Shown: positions 8,289 through 17,613 of the stretch, in pieces | How the letters are laid out: each line of letters opens with the position of its first letter | Numbering within the stretch: the stretch's first letter is position 1 | From: Marinomonas colpomeniae | GTDB lineage: Bacteria > Pseudomonadota > Gammaproteobacteria > Pseudomonadales > Marinomonadaceae | Direction of reading: 5' to 3' | Length of the DNA: 64,000 nt | Assembly (NCBI RefSeq): GCF_014803385.1 | Contig: NZ_JACYFC010000006.1 | Location: 57,478-121,477, forward strand | Program-made: the position numbers and the translations under genes | The notes under the pieces: generated by a model | Told to the model about the DNA's origin: nothing | What the model saw: only the letters and a program-made list of their open reading frames with translations | The model's database searches: none

Positions 8289-8969
8289 CTACATAACGTC
8301 AAATTTATAACCGACACCGTAAACAGATTTAATACAGTCTGATGATGGGTCAACTTCGGCTAATTTACGGCGTACATTTTTGATATGACTATCGATTGTT
8401 CGATCAGCGACAACTCGATCATCAGAATAAATATGATTCATGAGCTGATCTCGACTGTATATTTTCCCGTGATTTTTCATTAAAAAAACTAGAATCCGAA
8501 ACTCAGCAGGCGTGAGTGAAAGCCTCTGCTGATGAAATGTTGCCGTCATAGAAGGCTCATTAATAACTAAATCATCCTGAGAAATAAAAGCCGATGTGTT
8601 GTTACGCCGCAAAAGATTCTTTGCCCTTACTACCACTTCTCTCGTGCTATATGGCTTACAGATATAATCATCTGCACCGAGTTCAAGGCCAATTAAACGA
8701 TCAATTTCTTCGACTTTAGCGGTCGCCATAATAATAGGCACTTCACTAAATGTACGAATTTCACGATAAATACCTAACCCATCTCGATTTGGCAGCATCA
8801 AATCCAGAATAATTAAATCTGGTGTATGCTTTCTAACAAAGTCGATGACGACAGCACCATCATCAATACTTTGGGCACGAAATCCTGCATGTTCAAAATA
8901 CTCACAGAGGATAGCCGACAAGGTTGGTTCATCTTCAACTACCAAGATAAACTTTTTTGTATCGCTCAT
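8289..8969 (-). CDS. baeR: OmpR-family response regulator, BaeR-like
   Basis: A 226-residue regulator: receiver domain (about 7-120) with phospho-acceptor Asp56 in LIILDLMLP, acidic pocket at Glu12-Asp13 and the Lys of YICKPYS, then a winged-helix DNA-binding domain (about 130-225). The stretch EIDRLIGLELGADDYICKPY is close to E. coli BaeR, which governs the response to envelope stress, metals and some drugs. The start codon lies 2 bases after the stop of the kinase gene, so the pair is translationally linked. BaeR is inferred from this similarity; other OmpR subfamilies are less likely. Confidence 0.85.
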   Translation of the reverse strand: MSDTKKFILVVEDEPTLSAILCEYFEHAGFRAQSIDDGAVVIDFVRKHTPDLIILDLMLPNRDGLGIYREIRTFSEVPIIMATAKVEEIDRLIGLELGADDYICKPYSTREVVVRAKNLLRRNNTSAFISQDDLVINEPSMTATFHQQRLSLTPAEFRILVFLMKNHGKIYSRDQLMNHIYSDDRVVADRTIDSHIKNVRRKLAEVDPSSDCIKSVYGVGYKFDVM

Positions 8970-8971
8970 TA

Positions 8972-10471
8972 TTACTCTCTTTTTAATCTAATATCGATGG
9001 CCAAACCACCTAACTCGGATTCACTCGCTAGGATCTCACCGCCGTGCATGATGACGATGTTGCGACAAATTGACAAGCCTAAGCCTGAACCACCGTATTG
9101 ACGGCTTCGAGATTTATCGACTCGATATAAGCGTTTAAACAGATTTGGCAGGTGTTCTTTTTCAACACTTGGAGACGAATCTTCAACACGTAAAACGAGA
9201 TCTTTTTCTACCTCAATAATCGAAAGATGAATCTGCCCTGGAGCATCCGTATAGCGCAAACTGTTTTCCAATAGATTCATCAAAAGCTGCTCCAACGTTT
9301 TTTCGTCACCTTTAATAAAAATTAGCTTTTCTGGTTTTATAAAAACTAAATCCAACCCATCTTGTTGAAGTCTATGTTCAAACGTCAACACAACCCGTTC
9401 TACTAACTGGGCAAGGTCTAGTGTCTTAGTGTCCATTTGATATACACCAGAATCTGTTTTTGACAGCAAATAAAGATCATCTACTAGCCTACGAAGCCCC
9501 ATAACTTGATCATGCATTGAGTCCATACGTCGCATTTCTGGCTGTCGAATACCATCTTGAATGGCTTCTAACTCACTTCTCAGAACAGCAATAGGTGTGC
9601 GTAATTCATGTGAGATATCCACCAACCATTGCTCTCGGTTTTCTTTCTGTTGCTTTAGACTACCCACAAGATACTCAAAGCTATCTGACAATTCACCAAA
9701 CTCGTCGTTACTTCGGATCTGAAAATTGACATTATAATTTCCTTCAGATAATGCGGTTGCACCTTGCTTTAGACGTTTCAAGGGCGACAGAAAAACCCGA
9801 ACTAGACACAAAGCAACAATAAGAGAAGCAAGCCCAGCCAATCCAACAATCCAATATAAATTACTTTTCTGCTGAGAATAAAACTGTTCAACAAGAGGTC
9901 CACTAAGTAAGTTTTTCTGTTGTAAAACTAGCCAACCTACCGTTTTAGAATCTACTAATATCGGTTCTTTTAACCGTTCCGCTTCCTTCTGATTTTGAAT
10001 CCAAGGAACGGCACCAACAACCCATTTACCTTGTGTATTTTCCAAATAAATACGATGGCTAATCGGACTCAACTCTTCCTGTATTGGAAGATTTCGGGGT
10101 GGGCGAAGAAGCCTTTCTGAATTCGGTCTATCCGGATTTTGATGAAAAGACGGGGGGTTATGAAACTTAGGCTCTTGATGAAATGAAGAAAATCGACGAC
10201 TTTTTTCAACAGGAAAAGGCGCACCAGGATCGCCAATAATTTGTCCCCATATCTCTGGTCGTTCTCGTAATACCTGCCAACCATTATGCTCTGAGTAATA
10301 TTCAGAGAAAACAGATGTTAGTTGGATAATTTTTATTTTTTCTTGTTGGTTGAGGTACCCTTGGAAACCAGATTTAAAGCTGTAGCCCACAAGAAAAGAC
10401 ATGCTGATAACCAATAAAATACTGGTGACAAACAAGGATATAAATAGCTTGGAAAAAATAGAAATACGCAC
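8972..10471 (-). CDS. baeS: sensor histidine kinase, BaeS-like, with His/Pro-rich sensor region
   Basis: A 499-residue inner-membrane kinase: TM1 (about 10-31), periplasmic region (32-205), TM2 (206-228), HAMP (about 228-280), HisKA with His288 in DISHELRTP, and HATPase with the N box (LLENSLRY), G1 (VEDSSPS) and G2 (GGSGLGLSI). It partners the BaeR-like regulator downstream. The periplasmic part holds three Phe-His units six residues apart (FHQEPKFHNPPSFHQNP, 97-113), which could bind metal; I do not recall this in E. coli BaeS, which is also a little shorter (467). The BaeS label rests mainly on its partner. Confidence 0.85.
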   Translation of the reverse strand: MRISIFSKLFISLFVTSILLVISMSFLVGYSFKSGFQGYLNQQEKIKIIQLTSVFSEYYSEHNGWQVLRERPEIWGQIIGDPGAPFPVEKSRRFSSFHQEPKFHNPPSFHQNPDRPNSERLLRPPRNLPIQEELSPISHRIYLENTQGKWVVGAVPWIQNQKEAERLKEPILVDSKTVGWLVLQQKNLLSGPLVEQFYSQQKSNLYWIVGLAGLASLIVALCLVRVFLSPLKRLKQGATALSEGNYNVNFQIRSNDEFGELSDSFEYLVGSLKQQKENREQWLVDISHELRTPIAVLRSELEAIQDGIRQPEMRRMDSMHDQVMGLRRLVDDLYLLSKTDSGVYQMDTKTLDLAQLVERVVLTFEHRLQQDGLDLVFIKPEKLIFIKGDEKTLEQLLMNLLENSLRYTDAPGQIHLSIIEVEKDLVLRVEDSSPSVEKEHLPNLFKRLYRVDKSRSRQYGGSGLGLSICRNIVIMHGGEILASESELGGLAIDIRLKRE

Positions 10472-10560
10472 AGACTCCCTTTATATACATGTTAGACAAA
10501 ATAAAATAGACACATCCTAGTGTATTTTATTCTGTCTTGATTCCATTGCTCTCACAACAA

Positions 10561-10592
10561 AAAAAAGCCAAACTGCTCCCAGTTTGGCTTTT
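10561..10592 (-). terminator. terminator of the chemoreceptor gene
   Basis: AAAAGCCAAACTG (10563-10575) and CAGTTTGGCTTTT (10580-10592) form a perfect 13-bp stem with a 4-base loop. On the minus strand it is followed by a long T tract (the A run 10558-10566), placing it correctly 26 bases after the receptor stop. Confidence 0.9.
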
Positions 10593-10617
10593 AACGCTTC
10601 GAAAAGTCTTTTGCTAA

Positions 10618-12861
10618 TTAGATTTTAAAGCGCTGGATTTGATTGTTAAGTTCATCAGATAAAGACTTAATTGTCTCACCAGAATGGAAAATAGTGTTAA
10701 TAGATTGCTCATTTTCGGAAGACAAAGCAGTAACGGACTCCAAGCTTTCACTTATCTCATTTGCCACACCTGTTTGCTGCTCTGACGCACTAGACACCTG
10801 CATAGAGATATCAGAAACGCGCTTCACATTAACTACTGCTGTATTTAATTTGCCTAAGGTTGCTTTTGATTTACCCGCTACGTCTTCAGCACTCTTCACA
10901 CTAGAATGAATCATACCTTGAGCTTCTTGGGAACCACTCTGCAGCGCTTCAACAATAGACGAAATTTGCTGTGTTTCATGCTGAGTTCTTTGAGCTAACC
11001 CACGCACCTCGTCTGCAACTACCGCAAAACCTCGACCAGTTTCACCGGCTCTTGCGGCTTCTATCGCAGCGTTAAGTGCCAATAAGTTAGTCTGATCTGA
11101 TATTCCTTGAATGGTTTCAACTACCGCAGAAATATCTGCAGTACGTTGTGCAAGACGATCAACGGAACCTTGAGATCGTTTTAGCTCTTCTGCAACATCA
11201 TGAATGTCATCTGCTGCTTTGGAAACATACGACAAACTTTCATCAAGATTCAAATTTGCCTCTTCCGATGCTAGGGCTGCTTCTTGTATGTTTTGCGATA
11301 CCTCTAAGAAAGAAGTTGTCATTTCGTTCATTGCGGCCGCAATTTGTGTAGTACTTGAATGCTGAGTTTGGATATTGGCGCTAGTATCTTCAGTAATCAC
11401 ACCCAGTTGATGAGATGTTTCACCTTGAGTGTGGATAGTTTGACGAATCTGACCGATTAATTCTTTTAAATTCAATGTCATTTTGGCCATAGAGCCATAA
11501 ATACTAGAAGAAGAAACTGATGTATCAAATTCATAAGTCAAATCACCATCTGCAATAGTATTCACAATTGCCTGTATTTCTTTAGGATCGCCACCCAAAG
11601 GCTTGGTGATCATTTTGACAACAGCCACAGCAACAAATGCGACGATTATCATCATCATAATAACCACAACGGTAATTACCTGAAAAAACTCGTGCGTACT
11701 TGCCAAGGCTTCAGATTCATCGATCTCAACTAATAAATTCCAACCTAAGCCATCAACATCAAGCGGTGTGTAGGCAGAAAGAACTGAGTTACCATTATAA
11801 TCTGTAATAATACCTATGCCTCGTTCGCCCTGTATGGCTCTTCGAGCAGCTTCAGTATCTACCGAGCCTTTTTCAGGTGTTTGAAAAGAAGCAAAAACAG
11901 AATGGTTTACTGGGTCTAAAAAGGAATCTGAGCGCATCAACTTATCTTTACCAACAAGATAAGTCTCTCCAGTTTCACCAAGTCCTTGTCTTTTTGCCAT
12001 CAGCTCATTTAACTTTTGAATCGGGAACTGAGCAATAATCACACCTAAGTGAGTACCATCATCATCAATAATAGGTGAGGCAATAAACCCGGCAGGCGCA
12101 TTATAAGAAGGAACATAAAGGGAAAAATCTATAAATACTTTAGCACCTTTTTCGGGTTTTATACCTCTCCGGTAAGCTTCTCCAAGACCACTATCACGGT
12201 AAGGACCATCTGCTAGAGAGGTTGCAAAATCAAGTTCTTTAAAGACGCTATAAACCATATCTCCTTCTTGATTTACTAAGAAGACATCGTAAAATTCAAA
12301 TTTTTCCTGTAACTCTGTTAAATATACATGTGCTTTTTTATGAACTGCGTCATATTCAAAACCCGATTTTGAATCGAGTAATTTTCCCTTGCTGCCCACT
12401 TCATTTGAATTATTTGAAATATACGCATATTGCAAGATTGCTGCTGTATCTGTTAGCGGGTCAATAAGGGATGCCATAGAGGGGGTCTTCAAACCATTAC
12501 TATTTTCAACTAAAGCCGGCTCAAATTCATTCTTATAGAAACGTAATAAATCACTACGTACAGTATTAATATCAGGTAATTTGACGAAGTCTTTTGTTAA
12601 GAGATTTTGATAGGCATTATCAAAATCAATGAGGTCACGTTTGATTTCGGGACTGCCTGCTACCAAGCTAATCACATCTTCAAGGCCATGTAAGTATTCT
12701 TCCACCACATCTTTTTTAGTTTCACGAAGCGAAGATAACTGATTATATGCCATGCTCGTCATCGACGAGGACGAAGAGTACAGAGCTATACCAGTTACAA
12801 TTAAAGCCGGAATCAATCCTACTAAAACTAATATTATTAATATTTGTTTTTTGAACGTCAT
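10618..12861 (-). CDS. methyl-accepting chemotaxis protein with dCache-type sensor
   Basis: A 747-residue transmembrane chemoreceptor. From ATG 12861 (AGAGGA upstream) the product starts [20 protein letters not shown], a typical first membrane helix; the longer frame to 12966 adds only AT-rich sequence. A large periplasmic sensor (about 30-400) contains [19 protein letters not shown], a signature of double-Cache receptors for small ligands. Then come TM2 (about 400-425), HAMP ([11 protein letters not shown]...) and the signalling domain with the conserved hairpin tip [20 protein letters not shown]. It ends NQIQRFKI, without a pentapeptide tether for CheR. Ligand unknown. It is monocistronic, with its own terminator. 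Confidence 0.93.
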   Translation of the reverse strand: MTFKKQILIILVLVGLIPALIVTGIALYSSSSSMTSMAYNQLSSLRETKKDVVEEYLHGLEDVISLVAGSPEIKRDLIDFDNAYQNLLTKDFVKLPDINTVRSDLLRFYKNEFEPALVENSNGLKTPSMASLIDPLTDTAAILQYAYISNNSNEVGSKGKLLDSKSGFEYDAVHKKAHVYLTELQEKFEFYDVFLVNQEGDMVYSVFKELDFATSLADGPYRDSGLGEAYRRGIKPEKGAKVFIDFSLYVPSYNAPAGFIASPIIDDDGTHLGVIIAQFPIQKLNELMAKRQGLGETGETYLVGKDKLMRSDSFLDPVNHSVFASFQTPEKGSVDTEAARRAIQGERGIGIITDYNGNSVLSAYTPLDVDGLGWNLLVEIDESEALASTHEFFQVITVVVIMMMIIVAFVAVAVVKMITKPLGGDPKEIQAIVNTIADGDLTYEFDTSVSSSSIYGSMAKMTLNLKELIGQIRQTIHTQGETSHQLGVITEDTSANIQTQHSSTTQIAAAMNEMTTSFLEVSQNIQEAALASEEANLNLDESLSYVSKAADDIHDVAEELKRSQGSVDRLAQRTADISAVVETIQGISDQTNLLALNAAIEAARAGETGRGFAVVADEVRGLAQRTQHETQQISSIVEALQSGSQEAQGMIHSSVKSAEDVAGKSKATLGKLNTAVVNVKRVSDISMQVSSASEQQTGVANEISESLESVTALSSENEQSINTIFHSGETIKSLSDELNNQIQRFKI

Positions 12862-12966
12862 TTTTTTTCCTCTAAACCCGAAAAATAATCCATTGCAGTC
12901 GAGTAATATCATTAAATTCTGATAAGCAATCATATGCTTGGTTATTTTATTTTTTATAATAATCAA

Positions 12967-13314
12967 ATAAAAAATTTAGTTGTTGATACACGACACATTA
13001 AACCTTTTTATATAGGCTTTATTGTACGTAAATGTAAAAATTTGTTTTTACTAAACTTAATGATAAGAAAGCTTACTACTATCGGCAATATAGTATTATA
13101 TTGATAATAATTTAGGACAGAAATACGAATAGATATGAATGAGAAGTGTTTATGTTTTTATATTCACATAAAAAAGGAAAAGAAATAATCAAATATTCCC
13201 CTTCTTTATTTGCGTTTCCGAATATCTATTTCAATTAAAAATAACATATCCATTTAGTGACAGATACGACATTCCGTCACTAAAAATTTTATCCTTATAA
13301 CAGCGCAATAACTG
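12967..13314. other. AT-rich intergenic region, 348 bp
   Basis: No gene is visible. The region should contain the receptor promoter on its left side. TTTAGTGAC (13253-13261) pairs with GTCACTAAA (13276-13284) over a 14-base loop, just downstream of the minus-strand peptidase gene; without a good T tract it is at best a weak terminator. Confidence 0.45.
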
Positions 13315-13992
13315 CTAACGCCTAAACCAACGCCACACAAATAAAACCTTAACCAAAGCAGCTGCGACATAGGTCATGGCACAGGCGGTGAGGATTCTCT
13401 TCACTTTTGGTAAGTCTTCTTGTGGGATGTAGTTGCCTTCTGCAAGGATTGGCAGTGCTTTATTGAAGCTGGCGTCCCATTCTTCTGGCAAGATTGCCAA
13501 TTGAACAACAACCGCTAACAAACCAGACAAGCCCACCACTAAAGCGTGAAGTGCAACGGCATAAGGTAGATGCAACAACGCAGAAATAATCGGCCAGCCA
13601 ATTAATAAACCTGCGGTAATGCGTCGAGCAAAATGTGCAAACGGTAAGTATCTTGAGCTTAAATGCGAGATTTTTTGCTTTTTTTCATGAGCAATGGCGT
13701 GACCTATTTCGTGAGTGGCCACAGCAACCGCTGTCAAAGAACGACCATTAAGAACGCTTGGACTAAGACGAACAACGTGCTGCCCAAAATCAAAATGATC
13801 ACGGCCTTCCTGTGCGGCTTCAATTTTGACATCGTTCAGTTCAAAACGTTTCACAAAGTGCTTCGCAAGTTCACCACCCGTTCCAGGTAAATCATCACGA
13901 TCCGTTGCATAACGTTTTAAGGTGTATTTCACCCACACACTTGGCCCAACGAACAATAAGAGAGCGATTGCAATACCAATAATCCACAACAT
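13315..13992 (-). CDS. membrane zinc metallopeptidase, YugP family (COG2738)
   Basis: A 225-residue protein with an N-terminal membrane helix (about 2-20), the zinc-binding motif HEIGH at 94-98, and two or three C-terminal hydrophobic segments (about 128-165 and 200-218). The arrangement and length match the YugP-like putative neutral zinc metallopeptidases found across bacteria, whose substrates are unknown. The second His of HEIGH and Glu95 are present, so it is probably active. It is divergent from the DnaJ-related gene, with 107 bases between starts. Confidence is high for the family, low for any cellular role. Confidence 0.88.
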   Translation of the reverse strand: MLWIIGIAIALLLFVGPSVWVKYTLKRYATDRDDLPGTGGELAKHFVKRFELNDVKIEAAQEGRDHFDFGQHVVRLSPSVLNGRSLTAVAVATHEIGHAIAHEKKQKISHLSSRYLPFAHFARRITAGLLIGWPIISALLHLPYAVALHALVVGLSGLLAVVVQLAILPEEWDASFNKALPILAEGNYIPQEDLPKVKRILTACAMTYVAAALVKVLFVWRWFRR

Positions 13993-14099
13993 AATTTTGT
14001 TTAAATGTATTCCTAATAATAAAAATATGGGGCTCAGCTTTGACCCTTTTCGGTTTCATCACATACACTGTCATCATCATTACATCATAAGAGCCAGAT

Positions 14100-14678
14100 A
14101 TGAAGAATCCTTTGGTTGGTCCAATTCTCACGATTCTAAAAAATCATCCGAATGGCATGAGCGAATTCGACATCCTAAAAGAACTAAGAGGTCAGTTACC
14201 AGAGTTCAAAAATCTCGCAGAAGATGTCAACTTACTACTTTTCCGACAGCACTTTCTTATTATGAATGCCTTGTATCAACTGCAAGCCAGTCTCTGGCAA
14301 GAAGAAAACATCATGCTTAGCATTTGCTCTACTCGTATTCATTTACTTAGTAGAACTCAGGTTCAATTATCCGATACAACGACATTAAGCAACAGTGTAG
14401 ACGCAAAATTGGCAGCTTATTATTTAGATTGGAGTGAATACGAAAAAACGAATGTTGATGAGGTTTCTCGTTTACTAAACAGTTTTTATAATGGTATCAG
14501 CTTAAATGGTGATCGAGATTCCGCATTAAAAACTCTAGAAATCGAAGACAGCAACCCAAGCAAAGCCGACATCAAGCAACAGTATCGTAAATTAGCTCAA
14601 CAGCATCATCCAGACCGAGGTGGCGATCAAGATCTTTTCATCGACCTACGTCAGGCTTATGAATATTTAATGTTTTGA
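14100..14678 (+). CDS. DnaJ-related protein with C-terminal J domain
   Basis: A 192-residue cytoplasmic protein. The first about 130 residues match the DNAJ_related N-terminal region (a mostly helical domain starting with NPLVGPILTILKNHP). The last about 50 residues are a J domain with the HPD tripeptide at 170-172 inside QQHHPDRGGDQDLF, needed to stimulate Hsp70 ATPase. J domains are usually N-terminal, so the C-terminal place is characteristic of this family. It likely works as a co-chaperone for DnaK, with unknown clients. The ATG at 14100 lies 107 bases from the divergent peptidase gene and has no strong Shine-Dalgarno sequence. Confidence 0.88.
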   Translation: MKNPLVGPILTILKNHPNGMSEFDILKELRGQLPEFKNLAEDVNLLLFRQHFLIMNALYQLQASLWQEENIMLSICSTRIHLLSRTQVQLSDTTTLSNSVDAKLAAYYLDWSEYEKTNVDEVSRLLNSFYNGISLNGDRDSALKTLEIEDSNPSKADIKQQYRKLAQQHHPDRGGDQDLFIDLRQAYEYLMF

Positions 14679-14835
14679 CTCAAGAGTCTGATTTTAAAGT
14701 GTAAAATACCTATTTAGACATTGATTTCACTCTTATAACTATCCAAGATAGATTATCTTATCTATTTGTAATTAAGTACTTTTCGTATTTTGTTGATTAT
14801 GCTCGGTTCAAAAAATCGATCTACACTATTAATCT

Positions 14836-16074
14836 ATGCTACCGATTAACCTTGCTGATATTATTTTTAATATAAGAGAGAATATTATTTTTGCCTATAT
14901 ATTTCAAAACCTTACATCAATAAAAAAACAGACTCGCGCATTACATCGCCCTTTATATATTGTTTCTTTCTGTGTATTCGCTATCAGCTGCAGTGTTCAT
15001 GAGATTGATCATTCTAACGACTTTGAAAATAACGGTAGAGACACCACAGCATTAAAGCGTGAGTCTTTATATTTACAAGAAAGCCTCCCTCCGGGCTTAC
15101 CTTATCCCAGCGACGAATTTCAATTTGGGCTACAACAGCAAATTACCTATTTAAATCGAATATCGGATAAGCAGTATTTTCTTGAAAATGCACAAACCAA
15201 CACTGCAGACCTAAGGGCAGTGGCTAACGAAATAAGCCACTGGCTAGAAGACCCGACTCAACAACCACAGATCATTGCTCACCAATTAGCAGGACAAGAC
15301 CAACGTGGTAACGTTCAAATTACGGGCTATTATGTGCCTATTCTACCGGTTCGACACTTGCCCGACGAAGTCTACCGCTATCCACTTTATCGCAAACCCT
15401 TACAGCGAAACTCAGAGGGTAACTTCCCTTCGCGTGAAGAAATTGATTTTGAAAATGCTCTTTCTGGTCAGGAACTAGAGATTGCTTACACATCAGACCT
15501 AGTCGATAATTTTTTCTTACATGTTCAAGGCTCTGGTGTCATTGAGTATGAAGATGGCGAGCGTAAACTACTATCTTGGGGAGGCGTCAATGGTCATGCT
15601 TATCGCAGTATAGGCAAAGAATTGATTGAAAGAGGTGAAATCGACAGGGCAGATATTTCAGCTCAAAGCATTCGCCAATGGCTAGCAGATAACCCAGAAA
15701 GAAACAGAGAAATACTGTCGACTAATCCTAGTTACTTATTCTTTAGTGAAGGTCCACAAAAACCGATAGGAGCAGCAAACGTTCCTTTAACACCATTATA
15801 TTCAGCAGCGGTTGATCCTAAAGTCATCCCTCTGGGTTCTATATTATTAGCTCAAGTACCTAAGCTCGATTTAAATGGCAACTTAGTTGGCCACGAGTTC
15901 CGGCTGTTACTTGCGCAAGACAAAGGTGGTGCAATAAAAGGACCAGGGCACATAGACTGGTATCAAGGCATTGGAGAAGAAGCCCGCTTCCATGCAGGCC
16001 AATTAAAGCAATTTGGTAAGGTCTGGTTACTCTTACCAAAAATATCCAGTTCCAAATCTTTGGTCTCTGAATAA
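14836..16074 (+). CDS. mltA: membrane-bound lytic murein transglycosylase A
   Basis: An outer-membrane lipoprotein that cleaves peptidoglycan strands to 1,6-anhydro-muropeptides. MltA features are plain: TGYYVP and YPLYRKP early in the domain, then the 3D-type region AQDKGGAIKGPG, with the conserved catalytic Asp, and DWYQGIGEEA. The lipobox reads FAISC (Cys about residue 54 from the first ATG). That leaves an unusually long leader if translation starts at 14836, where no ribosome site is visible; the true start is probably downstream, and AGAGAG at 14875-14880 may serve a non-ATG codon nearby. Length from the Cys is normal for the family. It ends in a convergent terminator with the tonB operon. 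Confidence 0.9.
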   Translation: MLPINLADIIFNIRENIIFAYIFQNLTSIKKQTRALHRPLYIVSFCVFAISCSVHEIDHSNDFENNGRDTTALKRESLYLQESLPPGLPYPSDEFQFGLQQQITYLNRISDKQYFLENAQTNTADLRAVANEISHWLEDPTQQPQIIAHQLAGQDQRGNVQITGYYVPILPVRHLPDEVYRYPLYRKPLQRNSEGNFPSREEIDFENALSGQELEIAYTSDLVDNFFLHVQGSGVIEYEDGERKLLSWGGVNGHAYRSIGKELIERGEIDRADISAQSIRQWLADNPERNREILSTNPSYLFFSEGPQKPIGAANVPLTPLYSAAVDPKVIPLGSILLAQVPKLDLNGNLVGHEFRLLLAQDKGGAIKGPGHIDWYQGIGEEARFHAGQLKQFGKVWLLLPKISSSKSLVSE

Positions 16075-16097
16075 TAAGATAGAGAAATAATGACATA

Positions 16098-16150
16098 AAA
16101 AAACGCCGTGTTTTATAACTTGAAATTAAAACACGGCGTTTCTTTTATTT
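16098..16150. terminator. bidirectional terminator between mltA and tonB
   Basis: AAACGCCGTGTTTTA and its complement TAAAACACGGCGTTT form a stem of about 15 bp, flanked by an A run on the left and TTCTTTTATTT on the right, so it can serve both converging genes. Confidence 0.9.
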
Positions 16151-16168
16151 AAGAAACTTACCTAGACC

Positions 16169-17185
16169 CTACTGTAAATCACTTAATTTAAACGATACAG
16201 GAAGATTAATACGTATCTCATCTTCAACCATGTCTTTAGAAAATACAGGCAAAGGCGTTGAACGTTTTATCATATCTAATACCGCCTTATCTAAACGTTT
16301 ATAACCTGAGCTTTTGGTGATACTTACTCCTGTCACTTTACCATCTTTGTGTACTACGAATGTCAAAGTAACCACCCCTTCTTCACTACGGCGCCGAGAA
16401 GCTCTAGGGTATTTTTTATTCCTGGCTAAGATCGATGCGAGCTGCGTTAAATAGCTCGCTTTAGCTCCTAGGTTGCCACCATTACTTGCAGAATTAGCGG
16501 TGCCAGTAGTGGCTTTTTGATTCGCCACCGATGGTGATGCAACAGACGTAGGCTTAGCCTTAGGAGTAGGAGTGGCCTTAGGTACTGTTACCATCTTAGG
16601 AGCCACTTTCACCATTGGTTTTTCTTTTATTGGCTCAGGCGGTTTAACTGCTTTTGGCTTTTCAACCGCTTTAGGTTTAGGGTCTGGCTGTTTCACCTCT
16701 ATAGGTGAAACCTGCTTTACTTCAATAGGTTCAGGCTCAACTATTTCTGGCTCAATAATTTCAGTTTCTTCAATGACTTCTGGTTCAATAATTGGATCAG
16801 GTTCAACAACAGTCTCAGGCTCTTCAATGACTTCTGGTTCAATAATTGGATCAGGTTCAACAACAGTCTCAGGCTCTTCAATTGGCTCCGGTTCAATAAT
16901 TGGTTCTGGTTTGACTACTTCAGCCTCTTCAATTGGCTCAGGCTCTAGCTCTTCTTCTATATCTTCTATTGGCTCTTCTATCTTTTTTACATCTTCTTGA
17001 GACGCGGTTGTTTGTACCGCAACACCAAGATCACCGGCAATGCCAAGACCAAATTCAATGCCTTGAGAACCGACGCCTTGACTCCCTTCTTCTGAAATAG
17101 GGTTATAAAACACTGCGAAAAATGCACCAGCATGAACAGAAACAGCCAAACCACTAGCAATCAACCAATGACGAGCAGAAATCAT
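16169..17185 (-). CDS. tonB: TonB-family energy transducer
   Basis: A 338-residue protein: N-terminal membrane anchor (about 5-25, with the conserved His18 in VSVHAGAFF), a long Glu/Pro-rich then Lys/Pro-rich periplasmic spacer (about 60-215), and a C-terminal TonB domain (about 250-338) with KYPRASRRRSEEGVVTLTF and the usual end (LPVSFKLSDLQ). It transmits proton-motive force from ExbBD to outer-membrane receptors. The spacer contains an 18-residue unit repeated exactly at DNA level (16773-16880). It is the last gene of the exbB-exbD-exbD operon, with a 4-base ATGA overlap with the gene before. Fur control is likely. Confidence 0.93.
   Translation of the reverse strand: MISARHWLIASGLAVSVHAGAFFAVFYNPISEEGSQGVGSQGIEFGLGIAGDLGVAVQTTASQEDVKKIEEPIEDIEEELEPEPIEEAEVVKPEPIIEPEPIEEPETVVEPDPIIEPEVIEEPETVVEPDPIIEPEVIEETEIIEPEIVEPEPIEVKQVSPIEVKQPDPKPKAVEKPKAVKPPEPIKEKPMVKVAPKMVTVPKATPTPKAKPTSVASPSVANQKATTGTANSASNGGNLGAKASYLTQLASILARNKKYPRASRRRSEEGVVTLTFVVHKDGKVTGVSITKSSGYKRLDKAVLDMIKRSTPLPVFSKDMVEDEIRINLPVSFKLSDLQ
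16773..16880. repeat. two exact 54-bp tandem repeats inside tonB
   Basis: Units 16773-16826 and 16827-16880 are identical. They encode an 18-residue spacer unit containing EPETVVEPDPIIEPEVIE. Exact identity suggests a recent slippage event, so copy number may vary between strains and change the periplasmic reach of TonB. Confidence 0.95.
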
Positions 17186-17613
17186 GGATTCCCTCGCTCT
17201 AACTGAGTTGCCAGACTAACTTTGGTTAAGCCTGCCAAACGAACTTGATTAAAAATAGGCCTAAGTTTTTCTAATGGAATGCCTCCATCCGCTTTAATTT
17301 GCACCCAAAAATTTTCTTGATTTGAATCTTCTAAAAAACGCTGCTCCAAATAAGCTTGAACACGATTGATCTCAATGAACTTATCATCAATATAAAGAGT
17401 GCTATCTACCCCTACCACAATTTCTACATTTGGATCGGTGGCGGCGCGTGCTTCGTTTACAGAATAAGGAGGAACAACAGGAATAGGGTCGGCCTTCCGA
17501 ATTTGCCCCGCTACCATGAAAAATACTAACATCAAGAAAACAACGTTAATAAGAGGCACCATGTTGTCGTCATTATTGACGTTTTTTGTGGTGAACTTCT
17601 GACCTATTTTCAT
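17182..17613 (-). CDS. exbD: ExbD/TolR-type transducer (second copy)
   Basis: A 143-residue protein with a short cytoplasmic N-terminus, one membrane helix (MVPLINVVFLMLVFFMVAGQ, about 18-37) and a periplasmic domain. The helix keeps the family pattern, but the usual proton-carrying Asp of the PLIDV motif is Asn here (PLINVVF). It overlaps the preceding exbD by 4 bases (ATGA) and tonB by 4 bases, so it is translated with them. With the first ExbD it may form a heterodimer in which only one subunit carries the Asp. The family assignment is secure; the consequence of Asn is inference. Confidence 0.9.
   Translation of the reverse strand: MKIGQKFTTKNVNNDDNMVPLINVVFLMLVFFMVAGQIRKADPIPVVPPYSVNEARAATDPNVEIVVGVDSTLYIDDKFIEINRVQAYLEQRFLEDSNQENFWVQIKADGGIPLEKLRPIFNQVRLAGLTKVSLATQLERGNP

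Noticed and set aside
12959..13314. Attachment site or small RNA in the AT-rich gap
   Set aside because: Only one weak hairpin (13253-13284); no repeats, integrase or promoter-terminator pair.
13895..14320. Overlapping frames on both strands around the peptidase/DnaJ-related divergent promoter
   Set aside because: They overlap the real genes out of frame and encode low-complexity His/Ile-rich text.
16773..16880. CRISPR-like repeat array
   Set aside because: The repeats are directly adjacent, without spacers, and lie inside the tonB coding sequence.
16572..17000. 142-codon Gly/Ser-rich plus-strand frame
   Set aside because: Antisense of the Glu/Pro-rich TonB spacer; the simple composition explains the open frame.
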